Below, in pieces: positions 1 to 9,299 of a stretch of DNA of 64,000 nucleotides; positions within the stretch are counted from its first letter, which is position 1; the number at the start of each line of letters is the position of its first letter. A program made the position numbers and the translations under genes. The notes beneath the pieces were generated by a model, which did not search any database, was not told where the DNA came from, and worked only from the letters and a program-made list of their open reading frames with translations. Source of the stretch: Nitrosomonas aestuarii (GTDB lineage: Bacteria > Pseudomonadota > Gammaproteobacteria > Burkholderiales > Nitrosomonadaceae); assembly GCF_003046585.1 (NCBI RefSeq), contig NZ_QAAE01000004.1, positions 213,378-277,377 on the forward strand, written 5' to 3'.

Positions 1-1088
1 GTTATATTCTGAGCACCTTCTGCAACAACCCGCACGCCAGACGCGATGCCTTCTCCTTCAATTACAGCAAGACCATCCTGGATCAAGCGCACATCAACTG
101 GCCGAAAAATTACGCTGCTATCTTGCTCTATTACATAAACAAATTTTTTCTTGGGACCAGTTTGAACTGCCTGCGCAGGAACTGTAAAAACACCGGCAAG
201 CAGTCGCGGTGCAAGCATAACTTTGGCGTACATTCCTGGCCAAAGATAGTTATTTGAATTGGAAAATTCAGCCTTAAGACGAATAGTGCCACTCGCGGTA
301 TCTACTGCGTTATCAACAAATATTAAAGAACCTTGCTGTATAGTCTGTTCTATTTGCACACTGACATTTACCTGCCCTTTTGTAAGTGCTTGCTGTATGG
401 TATTGAACTCCCGCTCTGGCAACGAAAAGCTGATATGCATCGGATCAATTTGCGTGATGCTGACCATTGCAGCATCATCTGGCGTTACCAAGCTTCCCGG
501 ATTCACTGGTATCGCACCTGTACGCCCCGAAATGGGCGCAATAATCTCAGTAAAACTGCGGATCACATTTGTTGCTTCCACAGCTGCGCGGTCGAATCCA
601 AGCTGGCCGCGCAGACTATCCACTTGACTATGTACCGCATCCAGAGCCGCATGCGAAATAAAGCCCTTATCGAACAACTCTCGGTGGCGTTGAAGCTGCC
701 GTTCGGCATTTGCCAGATCGGAACGGGATTTAGCCAGCCGCGCTTCAGCTTTCCTGTGATTAGCCTCTGCAACACGCGCATCCAATGTAAACAATTTGTC
801 ACCTTTCTGAACAAACTGACCCTCCCTAATATGTACGACTTCAATCGTAGCGCTGATCTGTGGGCGTACATCTACCATCTGTTTCGCTGTCACAATCCCG
901 TTGGCTACAAGTCTGACAGGCACATCAATCTGAGAAACTTCAGCACTCACTACCTGCACGACATCCCTACGTACATCTTTATCATTTTGAGCGGAACCCG
1001 CTTGCTGGTACCAAAACCAGATACTGTATAACAATGAGACAAATAAAAAACTTTGAAATATTGTTCGTATGATTTTCACATTAAACAT
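1..1088 (-). CDS. RND efflux periplasmic adaptor (HlyD/MFP family), C-terminus off the window
   Basis: Reading the minus strand from the ATG at 1088 gives an uninterrupted 362-codon frame that runs off the left edge. It has an N-terminal signal/anchor (residues about 7-27), a biotinyl-lipoyl half with VVHIREGQFVQKGDKLFTLD (about 85-105), an alpha-helical hairpin (about 110-165), the second lipoyl half with IIAPISGRTGAIPVNPGSLV, and a beta-barrel part with the typical LWPGMYAKVML. This order is that of AcrA/MexA-type membrane fusion proteins, which link an inner-membrane RND pump to an outer-membrane channel. The pump gene should lie just left of the window. It follows the PepSY gene by about 100 bases on the same strand and may be the tail of the siderophore operon, perhaps helping export, but a general multidrug role is equally possible. 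Confidence 0.9.
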   Translation of the reverse strand, partial: MFNVKIIRTIFQSFLFVSLLYSIWFWYQQAGSAQNDKDVRRDVVQVVSAEVSQIDVPVRLVANGIVTAKQMVDVRPQISATIEVVHIREGQFVQKGDKLFTLDARVAEANHRKAEARLAKSRSDLANAERQLQRHRELFDKGFISHAALDAVHSQVDSLRGQLGFDRAAVEATNVIRSFTEIIAPISGRTGAIPVNPGSLVTPDDAAMVSITQIDPMHISFSLPEREFNTIQQALTKGQVNVSVQIEQTIQQGSLIFVDNAVDTASGTIRLKAEFSNSNNYLWPGMYAKVMLAPRLLAGVFTVPAQAVQTGPKKKFVYVIEQDSSVIFRPVDVRLIQDGLAVIEGEGIASGVRVVAEGAQNI

Positions 1089-1189
1089 TGTGGATTCAGA
1101 TCCTGTTTCTTCGAAATACAAACACCGTTATTAAGTCCAATTCTTTGAGCGATAAAATTTGAAATAAAAAAATAAAAATATTAATTAAA

Positions 1190-2392
1190 TCATGATATTA
1201 ATTTATAAAATAGACGCAAAGTCCAAGCCCCAAAGCGCTTACTCACACAAAAACAATAATCTAAAAGATTACCTGCGTATTTAATCAAGGATACCTTGTA
1301 AACTTGCTTGCGCTTCTCTGTCTTTCTCTTATTCCGCCACATAACATAGCCAGTAAAAAACAAGACGGTCATAAAAAAACCGGCAATTGCTTGTAAAATA
1401 CGGGTAGGCAGTCCACCTGCCACACCCACATGTACTGGATACAGTAGGTTATAGATGCGCGTCCCCAAAGGAGCTGTTAACGCATTCTCGAACAACAGCA
1501 TTTCGCCTATATATTGATCGAAAAAAATAAAGCTCCTGCCGTTGGGGTGAAGCTCTGCTGAATTTTTTTTCCGAACAATCCAGGAAGATTGCGGCGTTTG
1601 TGGAAAACTTATCCAGGTTGTTTGAACAGGCAACAGGCGATCAGCCTGTTGTAATAAATCATCAACTGAAGGTAATCTGTTCGTCTTCCTAGACGGATCG
1701 GATAAAGGTGACGCCAGCCTTGGCGGGCTAACTGTCAGAAAATTAAACAACTCGGCAGTCGTTTTATTAAAGACCAGGCAAACGCCCGTTATGGCAATGA
1801 TCAATAGAAAAAATACCGTATAGATCCCGAGTGCGCGATGCATATCAAAAATCACCTTTTTCCAGGAACTCGACCAGTTCACACCGAAACCTTGAGAGAC
1901 TCTGCCGCTTGGTGGATACCACAAGTAAAGACCGGTAACTCCCATACAAATCAACAACAATCCACCAACGCCAAGAATAATTTTTCCACGTTCTCCAAAT
2001 AGAAGCTGTGTGTGCATAAGCGTTACCCAGCCCATGAATGTATCTTTTTGTTGGTGTGCACCGATTAACTCACCACTGTAAGTATCTGCATAAACAAACA
2101 AATCATGCGCATTATTCATTTTCAACAGATAGGTCTGCTCGGGCATACGCGGCATGCGGAGAGAAAAGATGCTGTCCTGCGGGTATGCGCGTTTGACCGC
2201 ATCCAATATAGTTTGCACGGGAACCCGCTCGACACCTGCTTCCGTTGTCATTAATTCTGGATATATGAATGTCTCGATTTCCTCCCGGAACACAATCAAA
2301 CTACCAGTCAGCGAAACGATAACCAGAAAAAAACCAGCCACCAAACCAGTGTAAAGATGCAAATTAAAAACGATTCGACGCACTTTCAACAT
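1190..2392 (-). CDS. PepSY-associated TM protein, probable ferric-siderophore reductase/uptake partner
   Basis: A 400-residue inner-membrane protein of the PepSY_TM (PiuB-like) family. It opens with the family's characteristic helix (RRIVFNLHLYTGLVAGFF, residues 5-22) and has further membrane segments near 145-160, 190-210 and 340-360. The periplasmic PepSY-like stretch between the first two helices contains FVYADTYSGELIGAHQQ. Conserved histidines in the helices (LHLYTG, DMHRALGIYT, LYPVHVG) could bind haem. Such proteins commonly sit in siderophore operons, where they are thought to take part in ferric-siderophore reduction. Here it follows the SbnG-like gene by 50 bases on the same strand, which supports that role. 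No strong ribosome binding site is visible. Confidence 0.85.
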   Translation of the reverse strand: MLKVRRIVFNLHLYTGLVAGFFLVIVSLTGSLIVFREEIETFIYPELMTTEAGVERVPVQTILDAVKRAYPQDSIFSLRMPRMPEQTYLLKMNNAHDLFVYADTYSGELIGAHQQKDTFMGWVTLMHTQLLFGERGKIILGVGGLLLICMGVTGLYLWYPPSGRVSQGFGVNWSSSWKKVIFDMHRALGIYTVFFLLIIAITGVCLVFNKTTAELFNFLTVSPPRLASPLSDPSRKTNRLPSVDDLLQQADRLLPVQTTWISFPQTPQSSWIVRKKNSAELHPNGRSFIFFDQYIGEMLLFENALTAPLGTRIYNLLYPVHVGVAGGLPTRILQAIAGFFMTVLFFTGYVMWRNKRKTEKRKQVYKVSLIKYAGNLLDYCFCVSKRFGAWTLRLFYKLIS

Positions 2393-2442
2393 AGAAGACG
2401 TTTTGATGCGATATTCCGTCCAACAGTTATTTTCTTTAAAAA

Positions 2443-3213
2443 TTAATCTAATTGCTTAAATCCTGCCAGATGCGCTTTGATCGCACGGCATCCCACTCCC
2501 CTGTCATCTCCCAGCAAATACGCCTGAATACAATATTTCTGTTCAATTTCGGACCGACTGGAGGCGCGGGGAACAGCACAAAATGGAATGCTTCTGTTAA
2601 GGCATGTTAAAGCGATTTTATCGATGGCATGTTGCACGTGCGGATGCAGCGGCTGTCCTGGCACGCCATAGGACTGGGACAGATCGATCGCGCCCTCGAG
2701 CACCATATCGATGCCAGGGACAGACAAGATGTCATCCAGATTCTCAACACCCTCCTTATCTTCGATCATGACAACCACCATAATCTCCGAATTGGCGCGT
2801 TCGAAATAGGTAAGCAAATCAATTGTTCCAAAACCCGTTGTGCGCCCTCCGCTGATCCCGCGTTTCCCTGCCGGATAATAACGGGCTGCTGCAACGGCTT
2901 GCTCAGCTTCTGCACGACTCTGCACATGCGGCACAACAATACCTTGTGCACCACAATCCAAAGCTCGCAAGATAGTTCCTGGATTCGCATCAGGTACGCG
3001 CACCAGCGGCGTAATTCCGGCGCACTCGGCTGCCCGTATCATGTTTTCAATGGTTTCTGGATTAACACAAATATGTTCCATATCCAGAATAACGAAATCA
3101 TAGCCAGCGTAGCCTATCATCTCGACCAACAGTGGCGACGGGATCGAATTCAGCAATCCAAATACAGTTTTTTTATTACCCAGTTCACGTTTAAGTTGAT
3201 TGATTTGTAACAT
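2443..3213 (-). CDS. sbnG: HpcH/HpaI-fold citrate synthase, SbnG-like
   Basis: A 256-residue class II aldolase-family protein, close to the length of staphyloferrin B SbnG. SbnG condenses oxaloacetate and acetyl-CoA to give citrate for siderophore assembly. As I recall, the residues implicated in SbnG are Arg72, Glu151 and Asp177. In this protein the same numbers hold Arg (LVRVPDANPG), Glu (VMIEDKEGVENL) and Asp (LEGAIDLSQSYG), with no adjustment. The gene starts 7 bases after the decarboxylase and lies inside the vibrioferrin-type operon, where citrate would be a building block. A catabolic 2-keto-3-deoxy acid aldolase is the alternative; context and residues favour citrate synthesis. A dedicated citrate synthase is not part of the classical Vibrio pvs operon, so this is an unusual addition. 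Confidence 0.8.
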   Translation of the reverse strand: MLQINQLKRELGNKKTVFGLLNSIPSPLLVEMIGYAGYDFVILDMEHICVNPETIENMIRAAECAGITPLVRVPDANPGTILRALDCGAQGIVVPHVQSRAEAEQAVAAARYYPAGKRGISGGRTTGFGTIDLLTYFERANSEIMVVVMIEDKEGVENLDDILSVPGIDMVLEGAIDLSQSYGVPGQPLHPHVQHAIDKIALTCLNRSIPFCAVPRASSRSEIEQKYCIQAYLLGDDRGVGCRAIKAHLAGFKQLD

Positions 3214-3220
3214 ATTCTGA

Positions 3221-4429
3221 TTACTCCACAGGCAAGTACCATTTCATCGGGTATGGATGTCGCAAAAAATCATGGTGGGAAATATTCCAGGCATATGCAC
3301 CTGCATAAGGAAATACCAGCAAATCTCCACAGCATACCGATTTAACTGGGGCATCGAATGCCAACAAATCTTTCGGTGTACATAATTGACCCACAATACT
3401 TACCTTTTCATTTGAAATTTTTGGCCGCGTATAGGTATGGGACCATGCATGGACTGGTAACACATGGAATGGGTGGCTATGGCCCTGTGCATAGGGCGTA
3501 CGGAAATGATGCGTACCACCTCTGCCGATCAGAAAATTCTTGCCATAACTGTGCTTGATATCGATGACCTGCATCACATAGTAGCCGCATGCCGCAGTAA
3601 TATAACGTCCCAATTCAAATCGAATATCAACCCCGGATAACACATCATTGTCTAACAATGTTGCCAATCCGGTGCTGAAAGTCTCCCAGTCAAATTGCTG
3701 CTCAGGCTGCCGGTAATTGATGCCGATACCACCACCAACATTGACATGATCAATGTTCAAATCATATTCGTCGCACCATTGGCGCACCTGTAACTGATAG
3801 GTTTCCAGTAATTTCAAATGAGCTTGGGCATTTAACTGGTGTGATAGCAAATGAAAATGAAAACCACGCAATTGAATTTCAGGATGAACCCGCAACCAAC
3901 TCAGACATTCTTTTAACTGCTGGATATGAATTCCAAACGGCGTGGGTTTCCCGCCCATAATCAAGCTGGATTTCACCAGATTGTCAACCGGCAAGTTGAC
4001 GCGCAACAGTATCGCCGCCACCTGGCCAACCCGCTGTGCAATCTCGGCCAGTCGCTGTAATTCGTTAAAACTTTCGATATGCAAACACTCAACGTTATAT
4101 TCAATCGCGCTACTGAGTTCCCGATCTAGCTTGCCTGGTCCGCTAAAGACTACCGGAATATCGGCAAAATGTTCACGCACCCAGTCCAGTTCGCCGCCAG
4201 ACGAAACCTCAAAGCCATTTACCAGTGGCGCCAATGTCTTTAAAACAGGCAAATCGGAGTTTGCTTTTATTGCATAGAACAACTTGCAATTATCCGGCAA
4301 TGTATTAACAAGTCCGATCACATGTTGGCGTAAGGCTTTCAAGTCATATACATAGGCACATATTGGCTCATCGGCTTTGTCTTCTGCATCTCGAATACTT
4401 GCAAAAACCTCCGACAATCTCAACTTCAC
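3221..4429 (-). CDS. pvsE: PLP-dependent decarboxylase, PvsE/SbnH-like
   Basis: A fold type III (alanine racemase-like) amino-acid decarboxylase of 402 residues. The PLP lysine is in LFYAIKANSD (Lys55 from this start), a glycine-rich phosphate loop is HVNVGGGIGINY, and the C-terminal part carries the family's Cys region (QLCTPKDLL) and FPYAGAYAWNISHHDF. In vibrioferrin assembly PvsE-type enzymes decarboxylate a seryl-citrate intermediate to the ethanolamine form; SbnH does the same to a citryl-diaminopropionate. The start is the GTG at 4429: it has GGAGGG six bases upstream and overlaps the previous stop as GTGA. A TTG six bases further upstream has no room for a binding site. Translational coupling with the upstream synthetase is likely. 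Confidence 0.85.
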   Translation of the reverse strand: MKLRLSEVFASIRDAEDKADEPICAYVYDLKALRQHVIGLVNTLPDNCKLFYAIKANSDLPVLKTLAPLVNGFEVSSGGELDWVREHFADIPVVFSGPGKLDRELSSAIEYNVECLHIESFNELQRLAEIAQRVGQVAAILLRVNLPVDNLVKSSLIMGGKPTPFGIHIQQLKECLSWLRVHPEIQLRGFHFHLLSHQLNAQAHLKLLETYQLQVRQWCDEYDLNIDHVNVGGGIGINYRQPEQQFDWETFSTGLATLLDNDVLSGVDIRFELGRYITAACGYYVMQVIDIKHSYGKNFLIGRGGTHHFRTPYAQGHSHPFHVLPVHAWSHTYTRPKISNEKVSIVGQLCTPKDLLAFDAPVKSVCCGDLLVFPYAGAYAWNISHHDFLRHPYPMKWYLPVE

Positions 4430-6261
4430 ACGCAACCCTCCATTAAAGAGCCTAATGGATTATTGACCGGCAAGTAGTCAAACGCACGATCTGGTCGCTT
4501 AAAAAAACGGTTGATCAAATTAGCTTTGCCTGGAAATGGTTCACCACTCAGTAATGCATTGACGCGGCGTGCTGAGACGCTGTCGCCGTAATGTCTTTGA
4601 TAAGCATACAAATGATGACGCACCACCGACCATAAACGATTCTGCATTGCCGGCTTTCCTGTACTGAGTTGGTTGATTGCTTCACATAAATTATTGACAA
4701 ACAGGCAATAGCAGACCCGTTTCCATCCCTGATCACCGCTGTACCAAAGTGCTTCACGTGCACGTGAGCTGATGGTCTCCAGTTGCTTTTCGTCATAACG
4801 TTCTTGCACCAGCTTGACACCCTCAAAATCCCGTAAAAAGATCTGTCTCGGTTCTCCCTCAATCAGTCCAATCAGTACATTTTGCAAGTGCGGCTCAAAG
4901 ATGATGCCATGTGCAAAATAACAATAAAGGACCGGATACATGATTTCAGCAACATAGCTTGAGAACCATTGCTCAGCCGCTGCCTCAAAGGACATATCGT
5001 TCCGTTGTCTCATATCCGTGAGCAATTCATGAAGACGGGCTTCACCATAGACATGGTTACCGAATAAAGCACCTGCTAACAGCGGTGTTACACCGGGTAA
5101 CGCGACTTGATTAAAATTCTGTCGCAGAATCATACCAAACCCTTCAGTCACTTCCTTATCCTGCTGAGAATTACCTGATTCCAAGTCTATTGAAATAAAT
5201 GCCGGCTCCTCAAGTATCTGGATATTCGGAAATTCTCGCCTCAAACCGGGCATCAAGGTACGCATGACCTCAGTTATTTTTACGGCACCCTCAAGTTCAT
5301 AAACTGCGTTCTTGCGCACGCAGTTGGTAATCCGAATATTCAAGGAACATTTATAAAAATATGGGTTTTCAGGGTTAAACAACGTTCGGATCGACGAAGT
5401 AGGATAATAATGCTCGCCTTGTTGTCCCACATTACGAATATAACCATCCCGGATAGCCGTTTTAACACTGGGATGAGTGAGCAGATAACGCGCCTGCCAT
5501 GGATGAGTTGGGATCAGAGCAAACTCATCGTTTCGAATAATACTGTCAGGTGCCTGTGCCGCAATTATCTCATCACATGTTTCAGAAATCACTGACCTTT
5601 GCATTATAAATTCCCGCCGCACTGCAAAATAATGTAACGGAAAGCTCGCACCCATTTCCGGGGAATATCGCCGCATATCTTTATCGGTTACGCCCTGGCG
5701 ACTTTTGGGCGCAGGATGAAAGGGATGCCCATAAACCAGCGACTGCTCGGATTCAATGAATGCCAGCAAGGATTGCTGCGAAAAAGATCGTGGATTGAAT
5801 GTGCTCAATATGGCGGCTGTCACGGCAACGCTGTCATGTATCTGTTGCATCAATTCTTTGTTTAAAGGTACGCTATATTTCAATGACAGCTCATTTAACA
5901 AAAACCCCACAAGCATCTGCCAATCCAACACGATCCAGGGTTTTCCGAAAGACTTATGATAAAATGGAGATTGATAGCGAAAGTTGCCAGTAGTCGAAGC
6001 GCCACTGACCACCGTTAACAGGCGATTCCCGGTAAATGGCAGGTAAATATGTAGAATACGGCCACCGCTACGTTGTAAAGCCAAACGTACAGACGCCGGA
6101 TTATCATTCTGACTGAACAAAGGCCCTACGTTTAAATGTCCATCTGGACCTGCCACCTCACGACAGTAACAATTTAACAGCGTTTCCATGGTGCGTCGGC
6201 CTGCTTCTTGTTGCGCTATCACATCAGAATCGATAACTTCTGCCAAGTTATTTAAGTGCAT
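4426..6261 (-). CDS. pvsD: NIS siderophore synthetase (IucA/IucC family), PvsD-like
   Basis: A 611-residue NRPS-independent siderophore synthetase. These enzymes activate a carboxylate of citrate as an acyl-adenylate and join it to an amine or hydroxyl. Family marks are the ATP-binding YGHPFHPAPKSRQG, the LIPTHPWQARY segment, and the C-terminal FEPHLQNVLIG followed by IFLRDFEGVKL, all intact. By position (fourth in the ATP-grasp/NIS/MFS/NIS/decarboxylase order) it matches PvsD, which would make the first citrate-serine-type bond before decarboxylation. The ATG has AGGAG eight bases upstream. The gene lies 21 bases after the exporter and overlaps the decarboxylase start by 4 bases. The actual substrates cannot be read from sequence. 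Confidence 0.88.
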   Translation of the reverse strand: MHLNNLAEVIDSDVIAQQEAGRRTMETLLNCYCREVAGPDGHLNVGPLFSQNDNPASVRLALQRSGGRILHIYLPFTGNRLLTVVSGASTTGNFRYQSPFYHKSFGKPWIVLDWQMLVGFLLNELSLKYSVPLNKELMQQIHDSVAVTAAILSTFNPRSFSQQSLLAFIESEQSLVYGHPFHPAPKSRQGVTDKDMRRYSPEMGASFPLHYFAVRREFIMQRSVISETCDEIIAAQAPDSIIRNDEFALIPTHPWQARYLLTHPSVKTAIRDGYIRNVGQQGEHYYPTSSIRTLFNPENPYFYKCSLNIRITNCVRKNAVYELEGAVKITEVMRTLMPGLRREFPNIQILEEPAFISIDLESGNSQQDKEVTEGFGMILRQNFNQVALPGVTPLLAGALFGNHVYGEARLHELLTDMRQRNDMSFEAAAEQWFSSYVAEIMYPVLYCYFAHGIIFEPHLQNVLIGLIEGEPRQIFLRDFEGVKLVQERYDEKQLETISSRAREALWYSGDQGWKRVCYCLFVNNLCEAINQLSTGKPAMQNRLWSVVRHHLYAYQRHYGDSVSARRVNALLSGEPFPGKANLINRFFKRPDRAFDYLPVNNPLGSLMEGCV

Positions 6262-6282
6262 GACTTCTCCTATTAATTATTA

Positions 6283-7455
6283 CTATGAATCACTTAGCCG
6301 CTCCCGGCATAATGTCAATCCAGCCAGATGACAACCGGCAATAAACATAATCAAAGCACCGATAAAGAAAGGCGCCTTCATATCAATAGCCTGTACAGCA
6401 ACACCCGCTACTAAACCGGCAGCAACTGCTCCCCACTTAGAATTGCTTTCGAACCATCCGAACGTACGTCCGGCATTGTCACAGCGCACAATGCCTACAA
6501 TCAAAACATGCAAACCGATAAACCCCAACGTCATACTGAATCCCATTAAGATACGCCAGGCCATTACCGAAAATAATGAAGGAAACAACGCTTGACCGAA
6601 CAGGGATAAAGCAAACAGAAAATAGGAGACAGACAGCATGCGCACCGGCTCGTATTGCCATCGATTTCGACTTAACGGAATTGCAATCAATAAATAAACA
6701 AGGTGTGGGAGTCCGAACAATAAACCAGCTACTGCTGGCATATCTGATTCAGTACTCATCTGAATAAAAGGTACAAAATAAGGAAAAGTAATGACAGTAG
6801 CAAAAATGAATGCAAACTGCAGCAGGTATAATTCTGTCGGCGTTACTTCGGGCGCTTTGCTTTTACTCTGTAAGGTCGGAACCGATTCCGGTTGCACAGA
6901 ATAATTCGGCAGCAAGACAATACAAACAGCGGCAATTAGCGGCAACAAAGCCAGATAACGGTATAACTCCAGCGGGGAATCAATCATAATGAACAGACCC
7001 AACCCAACTGGCGCAATAACGAGTGCCGCACGGGCAGACCACTGCATTAATGTCAGGCTGTTGGCAAGCAGCGCGCCATTGACTACTGTTGCCAAATAAG
7101 CGTTAGATGCGGCAAAAGTTCCACCAAGCAGTCCCTGTAAGGACAATGCAACAAAAAACACCCAAGTGTTAGGAGCAAATCCTGCCAGCAAAAAGCTGCC
7201 CGCCAGCCCGATCTGAGCACGTAGCAACAGCGGTTTTTTACCATACCTGTCCGCCAGCTTCCCCCACCAGGGACTGCTTATTGCTGCAAAAAATGTCGGC
7301 ACGACGTAAAACCAGCCAGCCAGATAAACTTCTTCACTGTGTAATGATTTATCCAGTATCAATGCAAAATAAGGTGGCATACCAAGTGCCGCAAAGGCCG
7401 CGACAAAGTGGCAAATCATAATTGTAGTAACAATATGACGCTGATTTTTATTCAT
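6283..7455 (-). CDS. pvsC: MFS exporter, PvsC-like siderophore efflux
   Basis: A 390-residue major facilitator superfamily protein with about 12 hydrophobic segments. The MFS motif between helices 2 and 3 is clear (WWGKLADRYGKKPLLL, near residues 63-78). It lies between the two NIS synthetase genes, exactly where vibrioferrin operons carry the exporter PvsC and where the staphyloferrin B locus carries SbnD, so secretion of the finished siderophore across the inner membrane is the likely job. The ATG overlaps the upstream stop as ATGA and has GAGGGTG just upstream. The RND adaptor at the operon's end could complete passage through the outer membrane. Confidence 0.87.
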   Translation of the reverse strand: MNKNQRHIVTTIMICHFVAAFAALGMPPYFALILDKSLHSEEVYLAGWFYVVPTFFAAISSPWWGKLADRYGKKPLLLRAQIGLAGSFLLAGFAPNTWVFFVALSLQGLLGGTFAASNAYLATVVNGALLANSLTLMQWSARAALVIAPVGLGLFIMIDSPLELYRYLALLPLIAAVCIVLLPNYSVQPESVPTLQSKSKAPEVTPTELYLLQFAFIFATVITFPYFVPFIQMSTESDMPAVAGLLFGLPHLVYLLIAIPLSRNRWQYEPVRMLSVSYFLFALSLFGQALFPSLFSVMAWRILMGFSMTLGFIGLHVLIVGIVRCDNAGRTFGWFESNSKWGAVAAGLVAGVAVQAIDMKAPFFIGALIMFIAGCHLAGLTLCRERLSDS

Positions 7456-9299
7456 ATCACCCTCAAAAAATTGGGTGAGCTCATACCATAAAATTTGTTA
7501 ACATCATTTGCACCTGTCTCGTTTTTCTCCGCCAGCGTAGCCGCGGTCAGCAAGTATTTTATATAGAGTCGATCATTCTTCAGCAGCAGTTGACGGGCGA
7601 ATGAAACATCTTCACCTTCCGCCATCAATTCTTTCAGCACAACATCAATTCGCCGCCTGACCTGAGAATACAAAGTATTGACGGACAAACCAAGAATAGG
7701 TCCGATACCCTCTACCAGCACGGCAATATTGAGCTGCAAGGTAATGGTCGCAAACATCTGCCCAAGCGGCAATGTGTCAGAAACAATAATGCGCCGATCC
7801 TGCAGGTTGGCCACATGCGTTGCCAAATATGGCCAACGCATGGTCAGATAGTCAAAATGAATACGCGCCGCATCGTTGTCTTTCAAGAGCAAACGCAAGC
7901 GTGGACTTTCCTGACTCAAGACAACAACCGAATTCTGCTGATTCGACTCCAGCGCAATCCCATAGCGTAGCCAGAGTAATAAATGGAAACGCAGTGTAAG
8001 TTCAAGGTAATCATTCCAGAATAATTCCAGATTCCCGTCATAATATTTCTCTGCTGCCTCCTCAATCACCGTTTTGCCGGCAGGTGTTTTCGCCAGTAGC
8101 GCGGCCACCGGAATAAGCGTGCTGTTACTCAGGCTTTCGACTGGATAACGACGGAGGATATAACCCAAAAACATCTGATGATCCGCGTGTCCGCCACAAT
8201 CTTCCTCAGTCAGCACCAGACGGTTAGCAACCGACGGCTCACTGGCTGCAATACCGGAAAGTAAAGACTGGATGCAATGTCCATCATGAATCGTACTCGG
8301 CTTAATGGTACGAATGTTTTTTGCACCCAGAGTGCGGATAGTCAACGGCAATTTTAGATGCCATTCCGGCATATCAAGCAGTATTACCGTGCGTACAGAT
8401 AAAGTAGGCGCGACCGTAAGATAAGGCTTAGGCGCTCGAATGACGTTAGGTATTGCAGCCGCACTTAGTAGATCTTCAAGTTGATATTCCCACACGAATG
8501 GATGGACCGGAATAAGGTCGTGCGTATCTGCCAGCGCAGCAGGCAAGCCGATGGTATCAAATGAAGGCCATAATTGTGGCAAAACTTGTTTGTTAAATTC
8601 GCTTGGATAAAAAAATGCGTTTGGTACTGCCAGCCAATGGATCAGAAACTTATTCTGGAATTCCGGGCTGTAAGCAGCAAGCGATTTAAAATCAAACCCT
8701 GGTTTGGCACGTGCAGTCGGATAAAAGGGATGATCAAGAAATGCGCCAAGCCGATCGTAGTGTATCAGACGGGATGCCCAACTCGGCAACTCAGCGCCCG
8801 TTACTTTACCATTCAGTGCGTTGTATTCATTAAACCAGCGCTCACGCTCATTTTCGCAGATCTGTCGATGTTCCACAGCTAGTTTACATTCTTCTGCAAA
8901 TACTTTAAAAGCTGACACAGCAGCCGGACCCAAGCCTTGAGAAAAGCACGCAATAAGGTCATCCAGCGTATACATCTCCTCAACTTTATTATCTTTCTGC
9001 CATAACAATGGCAATCCGACTCCACGCCAACGTTGCATAAACGTGGTTTGAGCTACTGGAATCCATATATTTCCATCACCGAAATGACTGATTTTGAGCC
9101 ACTGATGATATCCTTTCAGGTGCATGCCCCACTTTGTCGACAGCGCATCACCCGGCATTACTTCCGCCTGATCAATACAGTCCCGAACATTTTCACGCAA
9201 CAAAGTATCCACCACACGTTGATAAATATACTGCGCATGATCGGCGTGCTCATGCATCACAGGAAATTCATTTGTCTCGCCATACATGATTGCCTTCAT
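7452..9299 (-). CDS. pvsB: NIS siderophore synthetase (IucA/IucC family), PvsB-like
   Basis: The second NIS synthetase of the operon, 615 residues from the chosen start. It has the ATP-binding LDHPFYPTARAKPGFD, LIPVHPFVWEYQ and a C-terminal catalytic segment ALESNQQNSVVVL, which is less canonical than the HxQN form of its partner. By position it matches PvsB, which would join the remaining carboxylate unit (2-oxoglutarate-type) in vibrioferrin. The open frame extends to 9350, but the ATG at 9299 overlaps the stop of the ATP-grasp gene as ATGA, like two other junctions here, and begins the conserved part (MKAIMYGETNEF). The upstream ATG at 9314 cannot be excluded. Confidence 0.87.
   Translation of the reverse strand: MKAIMYGETNEFPVMHEHADHAQYIYQRVVDTLLRENVRDCIDQAEVMPGDALSTKWGMHLKGYHQWLKISHFGDGNIWIPVAQTTFMQRWRGVGLPLLWQKDNKVEEMYTLDDLIACFSQGLGPAAVSAFKVFAEECKLAVEHRQICENERERWFNEYNALNGKVTGAELPSWASRLIHYDRLGAFLDHPFYPTARAKPGFDFKSLAAYSPEFQNKFLIHWLAVPNAFFYPSEFNKQVLPQLWPSFDTIGLPAALADTHDLIPVHPFVWEYQLEDLLSAAAIPNVIRAPKPYLTVAPTLSVRTVILLDMPEWHLKLPLTIRTLGAKNIRTIKPSTIHDGHCIQSLLSGIAASEPSVANRLVLTEEDCGGHADHQMFLGYILRRYPVESLSNSTLIPVAALLAKTPAGKTVIEEAAEKYYDGNLELFWNDYLELTLRFHLLLWLRYGIALESNQQNSVVVLSQESPRLRLLLKDNDAARIHFDYLTMRWPYLATHVANLQDRRIIVSDTLPLGQMFATITLQLNIAVLVEGIGPILGLSVNTLYSQVRRRIDVVLKELMAEGEDVSFARQLLLKNDRLYIKYLLTAATLAEKNETGANDVNKFYGMSSPNFLRVI

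Noticed and set aside
333..1031. 232-codon plus-strand open frame at the left edge
   Set aside because: It lies entirely opposite the RND adaptor frame, which has clear family motifs; the plus-strand product has none.
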